NCBI RefSeq assembly: GCF_000430705.1
Contig: NZ_KE387201.1
Coordinates: 43,739-107,738, forward strand
Source: Arthrobacter castelli DSM 16402
Lineage (GTDB): Bacteria; Actinomycetota; Actinomycetes; Actinomycetales; Micrococcaceae
Length of the DNA: 64,000 nt
Reading direction: 5' to 3'
In this document: positions 53,200 through 62,819 of the stretch, piece by piece
How the letters are laid out: every line of letters begins with the position of its first letter
Numbering within the stretch: position 1 is the first letter of the stretch
Translations under genes and position numbers: made by a program
The notes under the pieces: model-generated
What the model was told of the DNA's origin: nothing
The model's database searches: none
The model's input: the letters and a program-made list of their open reading frames with translations, nothing else

Positions 53200-54255
53200 C
53201 GGTCCTCTGCCGGGTTGGGCACTTGGGTCTTTCCGGTGAGCAGCCGTTGCAGCGCCAGAAGGAACAAGCCGACGGTGACGACGATACCGGTGACCGCGAT
53301 GACGGTGGGCACCGGCGCAGCCTGCAGCGAACCGGTGAAGATCTGGAACTCTGCAATGAAGGCTGACAGGCCGGGCAGGCCGAGCGAACCGAACGCGGCA
53401 ACACCGAGGGCGGCAGCGAAGATTGGTGCAGGGCGGGCCAACCCGCCCCATCGGTTGAAGGCGTGCGTGCCGCCGCGGGAGAAAGGCACACCGGTGAATA
53501 GAAACAAGCTTCCGGTGAGCAGGGCGTGGCTGACAATTTGCACCATGGCACCGGTGACGGCGATCGTCCTGGCTTGTTCGTCGGCCTGGGCCACGAGGCC
53601 GGCCGCGCCGAGGCCGAGCAGAATTTATCCCATGTGGTTGACCGAGGTATAGGCGGATCATCCGTTTGAGTTCTGTTTGGGCCAGGGTGGTGAAGGCGCT
53701 CCAGAGCACGCTGATCACTCCGACGACCATGATGGTCATGGTCCGCCGTTGCCAGGCATCGGGCAGCATTGACATCGCGATACGGATAAAATCGTAGGTG
53801 CCCAGTTTCGGCAGCCCCCGGCGGGGACGGCTGGCCCGGCGGCCGGCGCGTCGGTGTGGGCAGGGCAGCCAGTGTGGAACGGGAACAGTGGCGTCTTCAC
53901 CGCCAAGCCAATGCTGATGGCCAGCATGACCAGTCCCGCGGCTATCTAGCGGTGAATGGGTCAGCGGCGGGTTGGCCGCGAGGGTCGCCATGTCGAAAGT
54001 GGGGTTCTCGATGCCCAGGAAGAGTCCGATGAATCCCACCAGCAGGGCCAAGGAGCCGACGAACGTATAGATGCAGAATTTGAGTGCACTGCGGCGCCGG
54101 TTCCCGTGTCCACACCCGGCGATGACAAAGTACATGCCCACGATCGACAGATCGAAGAAGACGAAGAACAGGATCAAGTCCAATGCAGCGAAAGTACCGA
54201 TCGAGGCCGTCTGCAGGAAGGTCCGGCCGGCCGGTTGGAGGCGAATCCGGCGCAC
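53196..54255 (-). pseudogene. nuoM: NADH-quinone oxidoreductase subunit M remnant
   Basis: NuoM pieces occur in three frames: AALDLILFFVFFDLS and PTFDMATLAANPPL (near 54 kb), LAISIGLAVKTPLFPFH (53.9 kb), KLGTYDFIRIAMSM (53.8 kb), QIVSHALLTGSLFLFTG (53.5 kb). At 53625-53627 the conserved HMGY reads HMG-stop (TAC to TAA). The N-terminus is missing. Multiple frameshifts and a nonsense codon mark real decay. Confidence 0.85.
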
Positions 54256-54689
54256 ATGCCCACCGTATGGTCCAGCAGTTATAGCACCTACCTACATGGC
54301 ACCAAGCTCACCATCGTAGGAACGGTCTCGGGCAGTGCGAGGGAGCAACTCTTTCTGGGAAAGGTGGGCGCTCCACGCTTCGCGGTGTCTTTCTTCGATG
54401 CCGAAGACCGGATCACCGACGCAGTTGGGGTAGGTGGGGCCCGTGCCGTCAACCAGCAGCGTCCCTTCATTGCACGCAGCGCCACCTCCTCGCAGATTTG
54501 GCGCGCCGACGATACGGCAACGGCCGCGCAGTCACGTGAACGCCACGTTGAAAGCAGTGATACAACCGGCAGATCGGACGATGGTTCGTGGTGCTGGCGA
54601 CTATCACCGGACTCCGCTTGTACGCCCAGCTCTGGCAGAGACAACGTTTGCCTTTTGAAGTCGGCGGCCGGGGCGTGGCTCCACCCAGG
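54256..54689. other. Gap between nuoM remnant and ATPase remnant
   Basis: These 434 bases contain open but uninterpretable frames; none has a binding site or a known motif. It may be further decayed sequence. Confidence 0.3.
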
Positions 54690-54945
54690 CAGCCATTACC
54701 GGCGACGATATCGAGTAATACTGTTATGCAGGAACTGTCCCGGGCAGCTGCCTGGAGATGTGGCAGAACCCGGTGTGGACCATCGATACAATGGAATTGC
54801 AGTCCCCCTTGCGGCAGGGGGTGCTGGCTTTGATCGGTATCGTCCTGTCTCCGCGCTGCCGGCGATCCCGATATCGGCATCAAACGTCGTCCTGGCGCTG
54901 AACGTCCAGTTGCTGCGGCGTCCGAATCTCAATCCTGGAAGGGTG
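54690..54945 (+). pseudogene. Copper P-type ATPase, C-terminal remnant
   Basis: Across frames one reads ELSRAA, MWQNPVWTID, GIAVPLAAG, VLALIGIVLSP and SASNVVLALNVQLLRRPNL. This is the order of the last membrane segments of P1B copper ATPases (SRATYRKMxQN; IAxPLAAGVL; MSxSSVxVxxNALRLRR). At least two frameshifts break it, one in a GGGGG run near 54815. The ATPase core is absent. Confidence 0.7.
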
Positions 54946-54948
54946 CCA

Positions 54949-55440
54949 ATGCGTAACAGGCGCTTCCCGCGCGTTGATGGTCAGCGGTTGCCTCCGGCGC
55001 CGCTGATCATCCTGTTGCCTGCACTGATTATCGGGATTCTGGCCATGCACATTTGGATCGGTGGCCACGGAACCATTGCCACCCATAGCGCTGCCGGACA
55101 CTCCGCCGCGGTAGAGTCGATCGGTCAAGGGACGGCAGATGGCCATCCCGGCCATCCCGGCCATTCCGAACCCGAACAGTATTTTTCCCCGGACGCGGCT
55201 GGACCGGTGCCCGGCCAGGGCATGGATTCCGGGTGCGGCCACGGGTGCGGCTCAATGGATATGGCTATGGCCACTTGCGTGCTCGCCCTCGTGCTGCTCA
55301 CCCTGACGCTGCTGCTTCCACCTGCTGCCGTGTCGCTGCACCGTCACCTCCTCGGATGGAGGCCACAACCCGTCCTGCCCAGGACCAGCGCCACCGCCAG
55401 GACTCCTTCCCTGGTGCAACTGTCGATCAGCCGAACCTAA
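54949..55440 (+). CDS. Small DUF6153-like membrane protein (copy 2)
   Basis: The 163-residue product has a membrane segment (LIILLPALIIGILAMHIWIGG), a His-rich stretch, a Cys/Met patch (DSGCGHGCGSMDMAMATC) before a second segment, and the shared end TPSLVQLSISRT. GGAAGGG precedes the ATG at 54949. The Cys/His/Met content suggests copper contact. It precedes the DUF305 lipoprotein. Confidence 0.72.
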   Translation: MRNRRFPRVDGQRLPPAPLIILLPALIIGILAMHIWIGGHGTIATHSAAGHSAAVESIGQGTADGHPGHPGHSEPEQYFSPDAAGPVPGQGMDSGCGHGCGSMDMAMATCVLALVLLTLTLLLPPAAVSLHRHLLGWRPQPVLPRTSATARTPSLVQLSISRT

Positions 55441-55581
55441 AGACGGCTGAATGTCCTGCCCAGGGCTCAACCGCACCAGGCAGGACGAGAAGACAGGGCT
55501 GTCGGAAATTAATCTGCGGCCTTTGACGCCGTCACGCGTCATCGACAATGGACCACTATTTTGATGAAGGACGTCTTTATC

Positions 55582-56253
55582 ATGAAGAAAATCTTCCCCT
55601 TAAGCGCCGCAGCGCTGGCTACGGCCATCGTCCTGGCTGGTTGCGGAGCTGATGAATCAGGACAAATGCCGAGTATGGATCACAGCACCATGGGCACCGA
55701 ACAATCCACAGGAGCAAGCAACAGCGCATCCACCGAAGGTGGAAGCACGGATGTATCGGCCGAGCACAACAAGGCCGATGTGATGTTCGCGAAGATGATG
55801 TCGGTGCATCACAACCAGGCTGTGACGATGAGCAACATCATCCTGGACAAAGAGAACATTGATCCACAGGTCACCAAACTGGCCCGGCAGATCAAGGAAG
55901 CCCAGGGCCCCGAAATCCAAACCATGCACAGCTGGCTGAAAGCCTGGGGCGAGCCGGTGCCCGTCGGCGATCATCGGATGGGCGGCATGGATTCCATGAA
56001 GGGAATGTCCACCGGCGAGATGGAGGGCATGATGTCCGGGGAGCAGATGCAACAGCTCAAGACTGCTGATGGCGAAAAAACAGCGACGTTGTTCCTGTCC
56101 CACATGATCGAACATCACAAGGGCGCAGTCACGATGGCGCAGCAAGAGGTCAAGAACGGAACCAGTCCCGAGGCCATCGCCCTGGCCAAACAGATGCTCA
56201 AGGCGCAAAAGGCCGAAATCGAAACGATGAACGAACTGCTCGGAACCCTCTAA
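55582..56253 (+). CDS. DUF305 lipoprotein (copy 2)
   Basis: The 223-residue product has a lipobox (ATAIVLAGC) and two DUF305 halves (VMFAKMMSVHHNQAVTM; LFLSHMIEHHKGAVTMAQ), with a Met-rich linker (GGMDSMKGMSTGEMEGMM). It is a lipidated paralogue of the protein at 39334. The extra Lgt and LspA in the island could process it. ATG 55582 is preferred; TTG 55561 or ATG 55564 are alternatives. Confidence 0.88.
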   Translation: MKKIFPLSAAALATAIVLAGCGADESGQMPSMDHSTMGTEQSTGASNSASTEGGSTDVSAEHNKADVMFAKMMSVHHNQAVTMSNIILDKENIDPQVTKLARQIKEAQGPEIQTMHSWLKAWGEPVPVGDHRMGGMDSMKGMSTGEMEGMMSGEQMQQLKTADGEKTATLFLSHMIEHHKGAVTMAQQEVKNGTSPEAIALAKQMLKAQKAEIETMNELLGTL

Positions 56254-56338
56254 CCCAGCTCCGACGCCCACGCCGACGACGGGGCTGCCACGATGGCTTT
56301 TTCGCGGCAGCCTCTCAAAACTGACCGGAGACAGATTC

Positions 56339-57193
56339 TTGACCGAGCACCGACACGCCTTCATTACACGCCGCAAAATTGCCACCGCCGCTGCCGCCGC
56401 CACGCTGCTGCTGGCAACAGGATGCAGCACCGGATCATCGACCCCCTCATACCCGCAGGCCCACATCCACGGTATGGCCGTCCAGGACGGTGGAGACACC
56501 GTCCTGTTGGCCACCCATGCCGGCCTGTACGACATGAGCACGGACCCCATCGAAGTCATTAGCCCGGCCATCGACCTGATGGGCTTCACGACCACCGGCG
56601 AACCGGGCCACTTCTACGCTTCGGGACACCCCGGCGAAGGTGCGCAGCTGCCCAACCCGGTGGGGCTGATCGAATCCACCGATGGCGGCCAAAACTGGCA
56701 ACCCATCTCCCGGCAGGGCCAGTCCGACTTCCACTCACTGACCTACACCGAAGCCGGCGTCATCGGCTTCGACGGCGCAATCCGCACCAGCAACAACGGA
56801 CAAAGCTGGTCCACACCCGACACCAGCATTGAACCAGCCGACCTGTCCGGCACAGCCGAGGGCCGGATGGTCCTTGCCGCCACGGAAGAAGGACTCAAAC
56901 GGTCCCCCGACGGCGGAACCACCTGGAGCAAAGTTCCCGATGCACCCTTGCTGTATGTCACTGACTTCGCCTCCGCACAAGAGGTGGCCGGCATCAGCAC
57001 CGATGGCTCTGTTTACACCAGCGAGGACGCCGGACTGACCTGGCGCCGGAGCGGCACCATCGACACCGAAGCCCACGCCATGGCAACCACCACGGGCAAC
57101 GATGGGCAACTGCAGATCTGGATCGCCACAGAGCAAGACATCCTCGTTTCCAAGGATGGCGGCAGCACCTTTTCACCCTGGATGAGTCAGTAA
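56339..57193 (+). CDS. BNR-repeat lipoprotein (F510_1955-type)
   Basis: The 284-residue product has a lipoprotein signal (AAATLLLATGC) and beta-propeller repeats (AHIHGMAVQDGG, NPVGLIESTDGGQNWQ, RSPDGGTTWSKV, TSEDAGLTWRRSG). It is the intact paralogue of the frameshifted gene at 33806. The start is TTG at 56339, with GGAG about 9 bases upstream. It is 85 bases after DUF305, probably cotranscribed. Function unknown. Confidence 0.85.
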   Translation: MTEHRHAFITRRKIATAAAAATLLLATGCSTGSSTPSYPQAHIHGMAVQDGGDTVLLATHAGLYDMSTDPIEVISPAIDLMGFTTTGEPGHFYASGHPGEGAQLPNPVGLIESTDGGQNWQPISRQGQSDFHSLTYTEAGVIGFDGAIRTSNNGQSWSTPDTSIEPADLSGTAEGRMVLAATEEGLKRSPDGGTTWSKVPDAPLLYVTDFASAQEVAGISTDGSVYTSEDAGLTWRRSGTIDTEAHAMATTTGNDGQLQIWIATEQDILVSKDGGSTFSPWMSQ

Positions 57194-57204
57194 AACCAGC
57201 ACAT

Positions 57205-57229
57205 AGCCCGGGAACATTGTTCCCGGGCT
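57205..57229 (+). terminator. Stem-loop after BNR lipoprotein gene
   Basis: AGCCCGGGAAC and GTTCCCGGGCT form an 11-bp stem with a 3-base loop just after the stop codon. The following ACTGACTC lacks a U run, so termination efficiency is uncertain. Confidence 0.6.
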
Positions 57230-57440
57230 ACTGACTCCTGCCTCCGGCGGGCTTATGTTCAGTACACCGGAACAGGCGGAAGGGGTCCTCTCATTCGCAT
57301 CCGGTTTTCCGGTTCTACTCACTGTGCCGGTTCGTTGTGCCCCGCAGCATGTTCAACACGGCGTGTTGGCCGCTCATCTCACTACACAGTAATGCCCAGA
57401 ATGATAATGCGTCAGTTCACTCCGGCAGCGGTGACGACTC

Positions 57441-57967
57441 ATGGCTAAAGTCCTCGAGTTTGTCGCGGTACGGTTGCGGGCAGCGTCCCTCTTACTGACC
57501 ATGCTGGCACTCATTGCCGGCATCCTGGCTTTGCATATTCTGGCCGGTGGCCACGGCACCGGAGACCATGGTTCGTCTTCCGGTCATTCAGCGGCGGCCC
57601 TGCCTACCGCCGGTGACGCTTCTGCTCTGCCACAGGGGGCCGCTTCCAACCACCAAACCCACCACGGTGTTGACCCGGCAGGCAGTAATGCACTGATGAC
57701 GGCGAACCTGCCAGAGCATGAAACCGGGCCGGCCGCGGCGCAGGGTACCCTGCCATCACATACCGAATGCCATGAGAGCTGCCCCGAAGTGTTCGTGCTC
57801 AGTTGCGTGCTGGCACTGACGCTCCTTGGACTGGCAGTCCTGCCGCGCCGCACTTTTGCCTTCGACTACCGGTGCCGCGCATTTCCATGGATTCGTTGTT
57901 GTTCCTGCACAAGAGCATCACCCCCAGCAGCCTCTCGCCTGTTCAACTCTCCATCAGCCGCACCTGA
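57441..57967 (+). pseudogene. Small DUF6153-like membrane protein (copy 3), frameshifted
   Basis: The start encodes a membrane segment (LTMLALIAGILALHILAGGHG), a His-rich part and a Cys patch (HTECHESCPEVFVLSC), as in copy 2. The family end SPVQLSISRT is present but in the next frame, and one missing base near 57865 (TTCGACTACC) would restore it. As read, the frame runs 43 codons past the family end. Confidence 0.72.
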
Positions 57968-58239
57968 ACGGGTCAGTTCCACCTGCCACCATTCGGAGCA
58001 GGTTAATGGCTCTGACCGAGGAGCATGTGCTCCTCGTCGCTCCGGACCAACGGTCCTCTGCTGGCAGGCCAGTTCCAACGCCTGGCCTATGCCATGAAAC
58101 TTCTGACCCCTTTTCATCACTAGCAGCCGAACATTCCCGGCGAACCGTTCCCTGACCGTCGCTACATGACGGATCAGGGTCATGTCCGGGACGGTGAGCG
58201 CCTGTTTGGCGCCTCGGCTCCGGCATCCCATGGAGATAG
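57968..58239. other. Gap at the start of the decayed end region
   Basis: No gene can be supported in these 272 bases. Confidence 0.3.
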
Positions 58240-58539
58240 CTATGGAACCCCCGGATCACAGTCGTCATGCCCATCTATAACGGCCGCGAATTCGTCGCCC
58301 GGGCTCTCAGGTCGGTATTGGACCAAGACTACAAAAACTTTGAACTGCTGGTGATCGACGACGGGTCGACCGACGACTCCGTGAATACCATTATCGATAC
58401 CCTCGCAGCTTCACCGCGACCCGGATCAGTCTCCGCCCGGCTTATCCAGCACTCGGAGAATCTTGGCTATGGCGCCGCCACCAACACCGGTTTACGCGAA
58501 GCCCGTGGAGATTGGATCCCGTTCGTGGAGGGACTGTAA
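58240..58539 (+). pseudogene. GT2-family glycosyltransferase, N-terminal fragment
   Basis: The frame (TVVMPIYNGREFVARALRSV, LLVIDDGSTDDSV, NLGYGAATNTGLREARGDWI) is the nucleotide-binding half of a GT2 enzyme. It ends at 58539 before the DXD/acceptor part and begins just after a stop with no clear start. It is a fragment. Confidence 0.8.
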
Positions 58540-58590
58540 GTTTAACGGTGTAACTCCAGAGGTTGAGAAGGAACCTGTGACAGACCCTCC

Positions 58591-59222
58591 TTACTCCTTA
58601 CTGGCCGGACGTTCGTCGTTGTCTCCAAAGACGTAGTCAGCATCGTGATAGAGAGCAGGGCCGGCATCCTGGATCTGGCCATAGCAGATATTTCCGTCCT
58701 TGCGCAGCCGCACCCATCTGTTTTTCATCAGACTGAACATCGGATCATCCAGGCGTTGGTTGTACGGCGGCTCATCCGCCCACGGGATCACCTCTCCGCG
58801 TTGCTGGAAGGCGACCGGTCATTGACGTCGTCGAAAGGTAAATCCAGATAGAAGGGGTTCTGTTTCGGCGTCATTTCAGTCGGCATATATCCATTGTCTG
58901 TGGTTCGCGGTTCGGCCCGGCATTCCCCGTCCCGGACGATGCCATCACAACCGCCATAGTTTTCCAGCCAATTCACGTCGTAGGCTGACCTGACCCGGGA
59001 GCCGTCTGGGGCGTTCGGATCGTGAATCTCTCCGACCCAGAATGTTGTGGCGACAATGTTGGTACGCCACGGGTATTTCTCAGTACTCTGCTCTTCACTC
59101 CGTGTTGCACTTTGCCCCGGTGGCGAAGTACAAGCCGTACACGTCAGGGCAGCTGTCATGGTCCCTGCAATCGACGTCCATCGGTTCGGCGGCCGGAGTC
59201 CCGGTCTGCGGCGCGGGCTCAT
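58591..59222 (-). pseudogene. Secreted protein of unknown function, frameshifted
   Basis: The frame from 59222 has a lipoprotein-like signal (AALTCTAC), then SAYDVNWLENYGGCDGIVRDGEC. The rest (VIPWADEPPYNQRLDDPMF, ALYHDADYVFGDNDERP) lies in another frame after about 58805. Homologous proteins known to me as unnamed actinobacterial secreted proteins carry the VFGxxDxRP end. Its C-terminus is also cut. Confidence 0.6.
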
Positions 59223-59455
59223 GATGTCCCGCGTTGCGCCACAGCGGGAGCGCCGCGCTTGTCATACATCGCGTAGTCATCGGTAATCAGTTCACCCGGC
59301 TCGCCTAAGCCTCGATCCACCGATGAGGTTTGGGGTGAGCTCTTGATTTGATTTCGGCTGTGTTGGGGACTTCCGGGCAGCGGTGATCGCCGGGCCTCGC
59401 TGCCCGGTATGTTCCACTGTTGAGTCCTCGTCTCGGGCCGGTCTCGGCTGATCGG

Positions 59456-59905
59456 TCAGGCTGATGCGTGCCGTGGTGGCGCGTTGATGCTGGTGAACAG
59501 GTTCGTCCAGGGCCTCTCCCATGGCCAATCCTGGGGTAGATGCAGGATGACTTGGCGGGCTGAGGTCGCGGCCCTGACCGGGACGCTGATCAGTTTGCGC
59601 CGGATCGTGCCCGTTGTCGCGTTGGCCAGGCCAGCACCGGCGATCGTTGCCGCTGCCCGGGTGAGGTTGAACGCGATGACGGCCAGCACCAGCCAGGCAG
59701 CGTTGGCATTGAATTTCCCGGAGGGCAGATGTGCCAGGGCGCTGTCCTTCAGATCGGCGTTGACCTGCTCGATCACCGCATGAGCCCGATGGGTCTTGTC
59801 GGCGGTGACGGTGTCGAGATTACTGGTGGTGAAGAACGCGTGGAAGCGGTGGGTGTCGAACAGTGTCGGCTGATCAACGTCCTTGGGAATCAGCTCGGGA
59901 ATGCG
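59456..59905 (-). pseudogene. IS1380-family transposase, C-terminal remnant
   Basis: The frame (FDTHRFHAFFTTSNLDTVTADKTHRAHAVIEQ, ADLKDSALAHLPSGKFNANAAWLVL) matches the IS1380 C-terminus. The N-terminal two thirds are missing and it abuts the truncated epimerase. Bases 59223-59455 probably are the element's end region. Confidence 0.8.
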
Positions 59906-60895
59906 GCGCCTGGCGCCATCACAGAGGCAGCCGGTGTCAGCGCTTGCATCGAAGCCGCGACGTTGAGGATGATGTCGTCCAAAGAGGTCACGGGCTTGAA
60001 CCCAACCAATGAGTAGGCGCGGCTGTTATCCGGAACGCGCCGGCGCATATCCTCGAATCCTGCTGCGTACGCCGCTTCATACGGCACCAATACAATTTCG
60101 TTTTGGCTGTCCAGCAGCTGCTTGATCCGCTTGGCAAGATTCAGGATGGAAACTTCTTGTGCACTGCCCAGATTGATAGCCTGACCGTAGGCATCCGGAT
60201 GTTCTGCAATGGCAATGATGGCCGGCACCACATCTGTGACATAGGAGAAACAGCGGGTTTGTGCACCATCGCCGAAGACGGTCATTGGCGCTCCGCGCAG
60301 TGCCTGCCCGATCAAGTTTGGCACCACCATGCCATAACGTCCGGTCTGCCTCGGACCCACGGTGTTGAACAGCCGCACAATGGTCACTTCCAGACCGAAT
60401 TGCTGCCAGTAGGCATGGGCGAACGCCTTATCGATGCCTTTGGCCGCCGCATATGTCCAGCGGGATTTGAGCGGCGAACCCAGAATCCGGTCAGAGTCTT
60501 CCGCCAACGCATCAGCGGTGTTCTTGCCGTATACCTCGCTGGTGGAGGTCAACAGCAGCTTCGCCCCGCCACCCGTGCAGCCTCCATAACGGTTTAGTTC
60601 CATGGATATTGGTGCGCATGCTGTCGAGAGGATGGTCCACAATGACATTCACTCCGACGGCGGCGGCCAAGTGGAAGATTTGGTCAGCACCATCACAGGC
60701 GTCCGCTACAGCTGCGGCATCGAGTATGTCACCCCGGCGAAGTGTAAGACGCGGATGGTCTACGATAGGTTCGAGATTCCGGCTGGCACCGGTGGAAAGA
60801 TTATCAAGGACGACGCCGCCATCCCCAGCATCGAGCAAACGCTCCGTCAAGTGGCTGCCGATAAATCCGGCGCCCCCGGTCACTACAGATTTCAT
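59906..60895 (-). pseudogene. NAD-dependent epimerase/dehydratase, broken
   Basis: The N-terminal frame has the Rossmann start SVVTGGAGFIGSHLTERLL and IFHLAAAVGV. The next frame has TSTSEVYGKN, TYAAAKGIDKAFAHAYW (YxxxK) and VRLFNTVGPRQTGRYGMV. Two frameshifts fall near 60555-60595, and the C-terminus is cut at the IS1380 piece. It resembles UDP-glucuronate/GlcNAc epimerases. Confidence 0.82.
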
Positions 60896-61311
60896 GGCAT
60901 TCCCCCGCCTCGTTCAATTCCCCTTGAATGAGTACGAGCTTAGGAACCATTCATAGGCCGGGGCACGAGTACTGGCTACTCCGTCTTCGGCTTCCCCCGT
61001 TACCTAATGGGAGTGGAGGGAGTCAGCAAGGCCTTCCCGTTACCCGGACCCGGAGTCCTCAAAAAAGATGGATCTTTGGCTCCCTCCCCGCTTGGCCCCT
61101 ACCGTGACCAACAGGAACCATGTCGCCGGATCAGATCCCGCCCGACACCGCGAACCGGAGAGTTCTTTGGCAAGACCAGATCCCGGCAGCATCAACGGGC
61201 AAAGAACTGCTTATCAGATGCCGAGCCGATGAGCTCTTCCATTAGGTCGCTGCTTTGCACGTACGCGTTCCCGGAGAGGGGTACCACCGTCGATGGAAAG
61301 GAAAGGCGCGA
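60896..61311. other. Gap holding the left end of the first IS110 copy
   Basis: These 416 bases lie before the IS110 transposase start and should include its left non-coding end. No terminal repeat was recognised, as usual for IS110. No gene supported. Confidence 0.35.
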
Positions 61312-62541
61312 ATGAACGCATATTGCGGCATTGATTGGGCCGAGAGCCACCACGACATCGCTGTTGTTGACGACGCTGGGAATCTGTTGGCCTCCCGACG
61401 GATTGGCGACGATCTGACCGGGTTGCATAAGCTCCTGGATGTCCTTGCCGAACACGGTGATACCGTCACGGACCCAATTCCGATAGCCATCGAGACTCCC
61501 CGTGGGCTACTCGTGGCGAGCCTGCTGGGTACCGGCCATGAGGTGTATGCCATCAACCCCATGGCCGCGGCCCGCTACCGCGACCGGCATACCGTATCCC
61601 GCAAGAAATCCGATGCCCAGGATGCGTCCGTTCTCGCGAATATCCTGCGCACCGACAGACACGAACACCGGCCCCTACCCAATGACTCGGAGCTGGCCCG
61701 GGCCATCGCCGTGCTCGCCCGCGCCCAGCAGGACGCGGTCTGGAACCAGCTGGATCAGACCAACAAGGTTCGCGCCGTGCTGCGCGAGTATTATCCTGCA
61801 GCCCTGCTGGCCTTTCCCGAAACCAAGGCTCTGAACTCCGCGACCGCACGGATCCTGCTGCGGGCGGCGCCCACACCGGCGAAAGCGGCCAGCCTGACCC
61901 CGCGCCGGATCGAGCAGTTGCTGCGCAAAGCCGGCAGGACCCGGAATCTGGACGCCGAGGTCCGGCGCCTGCACCGGCGGCTACACAGCAACGAAATGCG
62001 CATGCCCCGGGCCGTTGAAGGCGCCTACGGCACCCAGCTGACAGCTATGCTCTCACAGCTCGATGCCGCCAGCTCGGCCGTGGATCAGCTCACCCAAGAA
62101 TCCGAGGATCTCTTTGCCACTCATCCCGACGCGGCCATTATCACCAGCATGCCCGGTCTGGCGAAGACCACCGGGGCCCGGGTGTTGGCCCGAGATCGGC
62201 GACGACCGCTCGCGTTTCGCCACCGCCGGATCCTTGAAGGCCTATGCCGGTGCCGCGCCCGTCACCCGGGCCAGCGGCCGAAGCCACACCGTCATTGCCC
62301 GACGCGTCAAGAACAACCGGCTGGCCGCCGCAGGCTATGTATGGGCCTTTTCCGCCTTGACCGGATCGCCCGGGGCCCGGGCCACTATGACCGACGCAAA
62401 GCCGCCGGCGACCGGCACAGCGCCGCCCAACGCAACCTCTTCAACCGCCTGTTGAGTTGTCTGCACCACTGCCTGCAACATCGGGTCACCTATGACGAGA
62501 CGACGGCCTTCGGCCAACACGAATTAGCCTCCGCCGCTTGA
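61312..62541 (+). pseudogene. IS110-family transposase with two compensating frameshifts
   Basis: The N-terminal DEDD domain (YCGIDWAESHHDIAVVDD, SRKKSDAQDASVLANILR) is intact. At the CCC run 62189-62191 one extra base shifts GARVLAEIGDD into GARVLARDRR. Near 62380 one missing base returns to the frame ending YDRRKAAGDRHSAAQRN. The middle 65 codons are read correctly only in another frame. Indels in C runs suggest sequencing error as one option. GGAAAGG precedes the ATG. Confidence 0.85.
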
Positions 62542-62819
62542 CTTGTTAGGACCATCAGATGTCTTTTTAGTAGCCCCGAATTGAGGAAGAGTTGGGGTTG
62601 CTGGCCTGTCGGTCTCGGCATGACTCTGTCCCCCCAGTCGCACGTATGATCCGGGCGGTGTCGTCACCGGGATTCGATAGGCACCAGGGGATCGCTAATG
62701 GGAACCAGACCAGCCGCAGACACCACCGGGGCAAGGTCGGACCGTAACGTGGATGTCGAACTCTGGAGCCGCAGGACAGGGCCAGCCGTGTCTCACTGGG
62801 TCTACATTCTGGAGGTAGC

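Noticed and set aside
53956..55440. A 494-codon plus-strand open frame
   Set aside because: Only its last 163 codons, from the ATG at 54949, form a real protein. The first part is antisense to the nuoM remnant and then crosses the ATPase remnant out of frame.
57370..57400. Possible BlaI-type site before the third small membrane gene
   Set aside because: The stretch CTACACAGTA lacks a right arm and does not keep the 7-base spacing.
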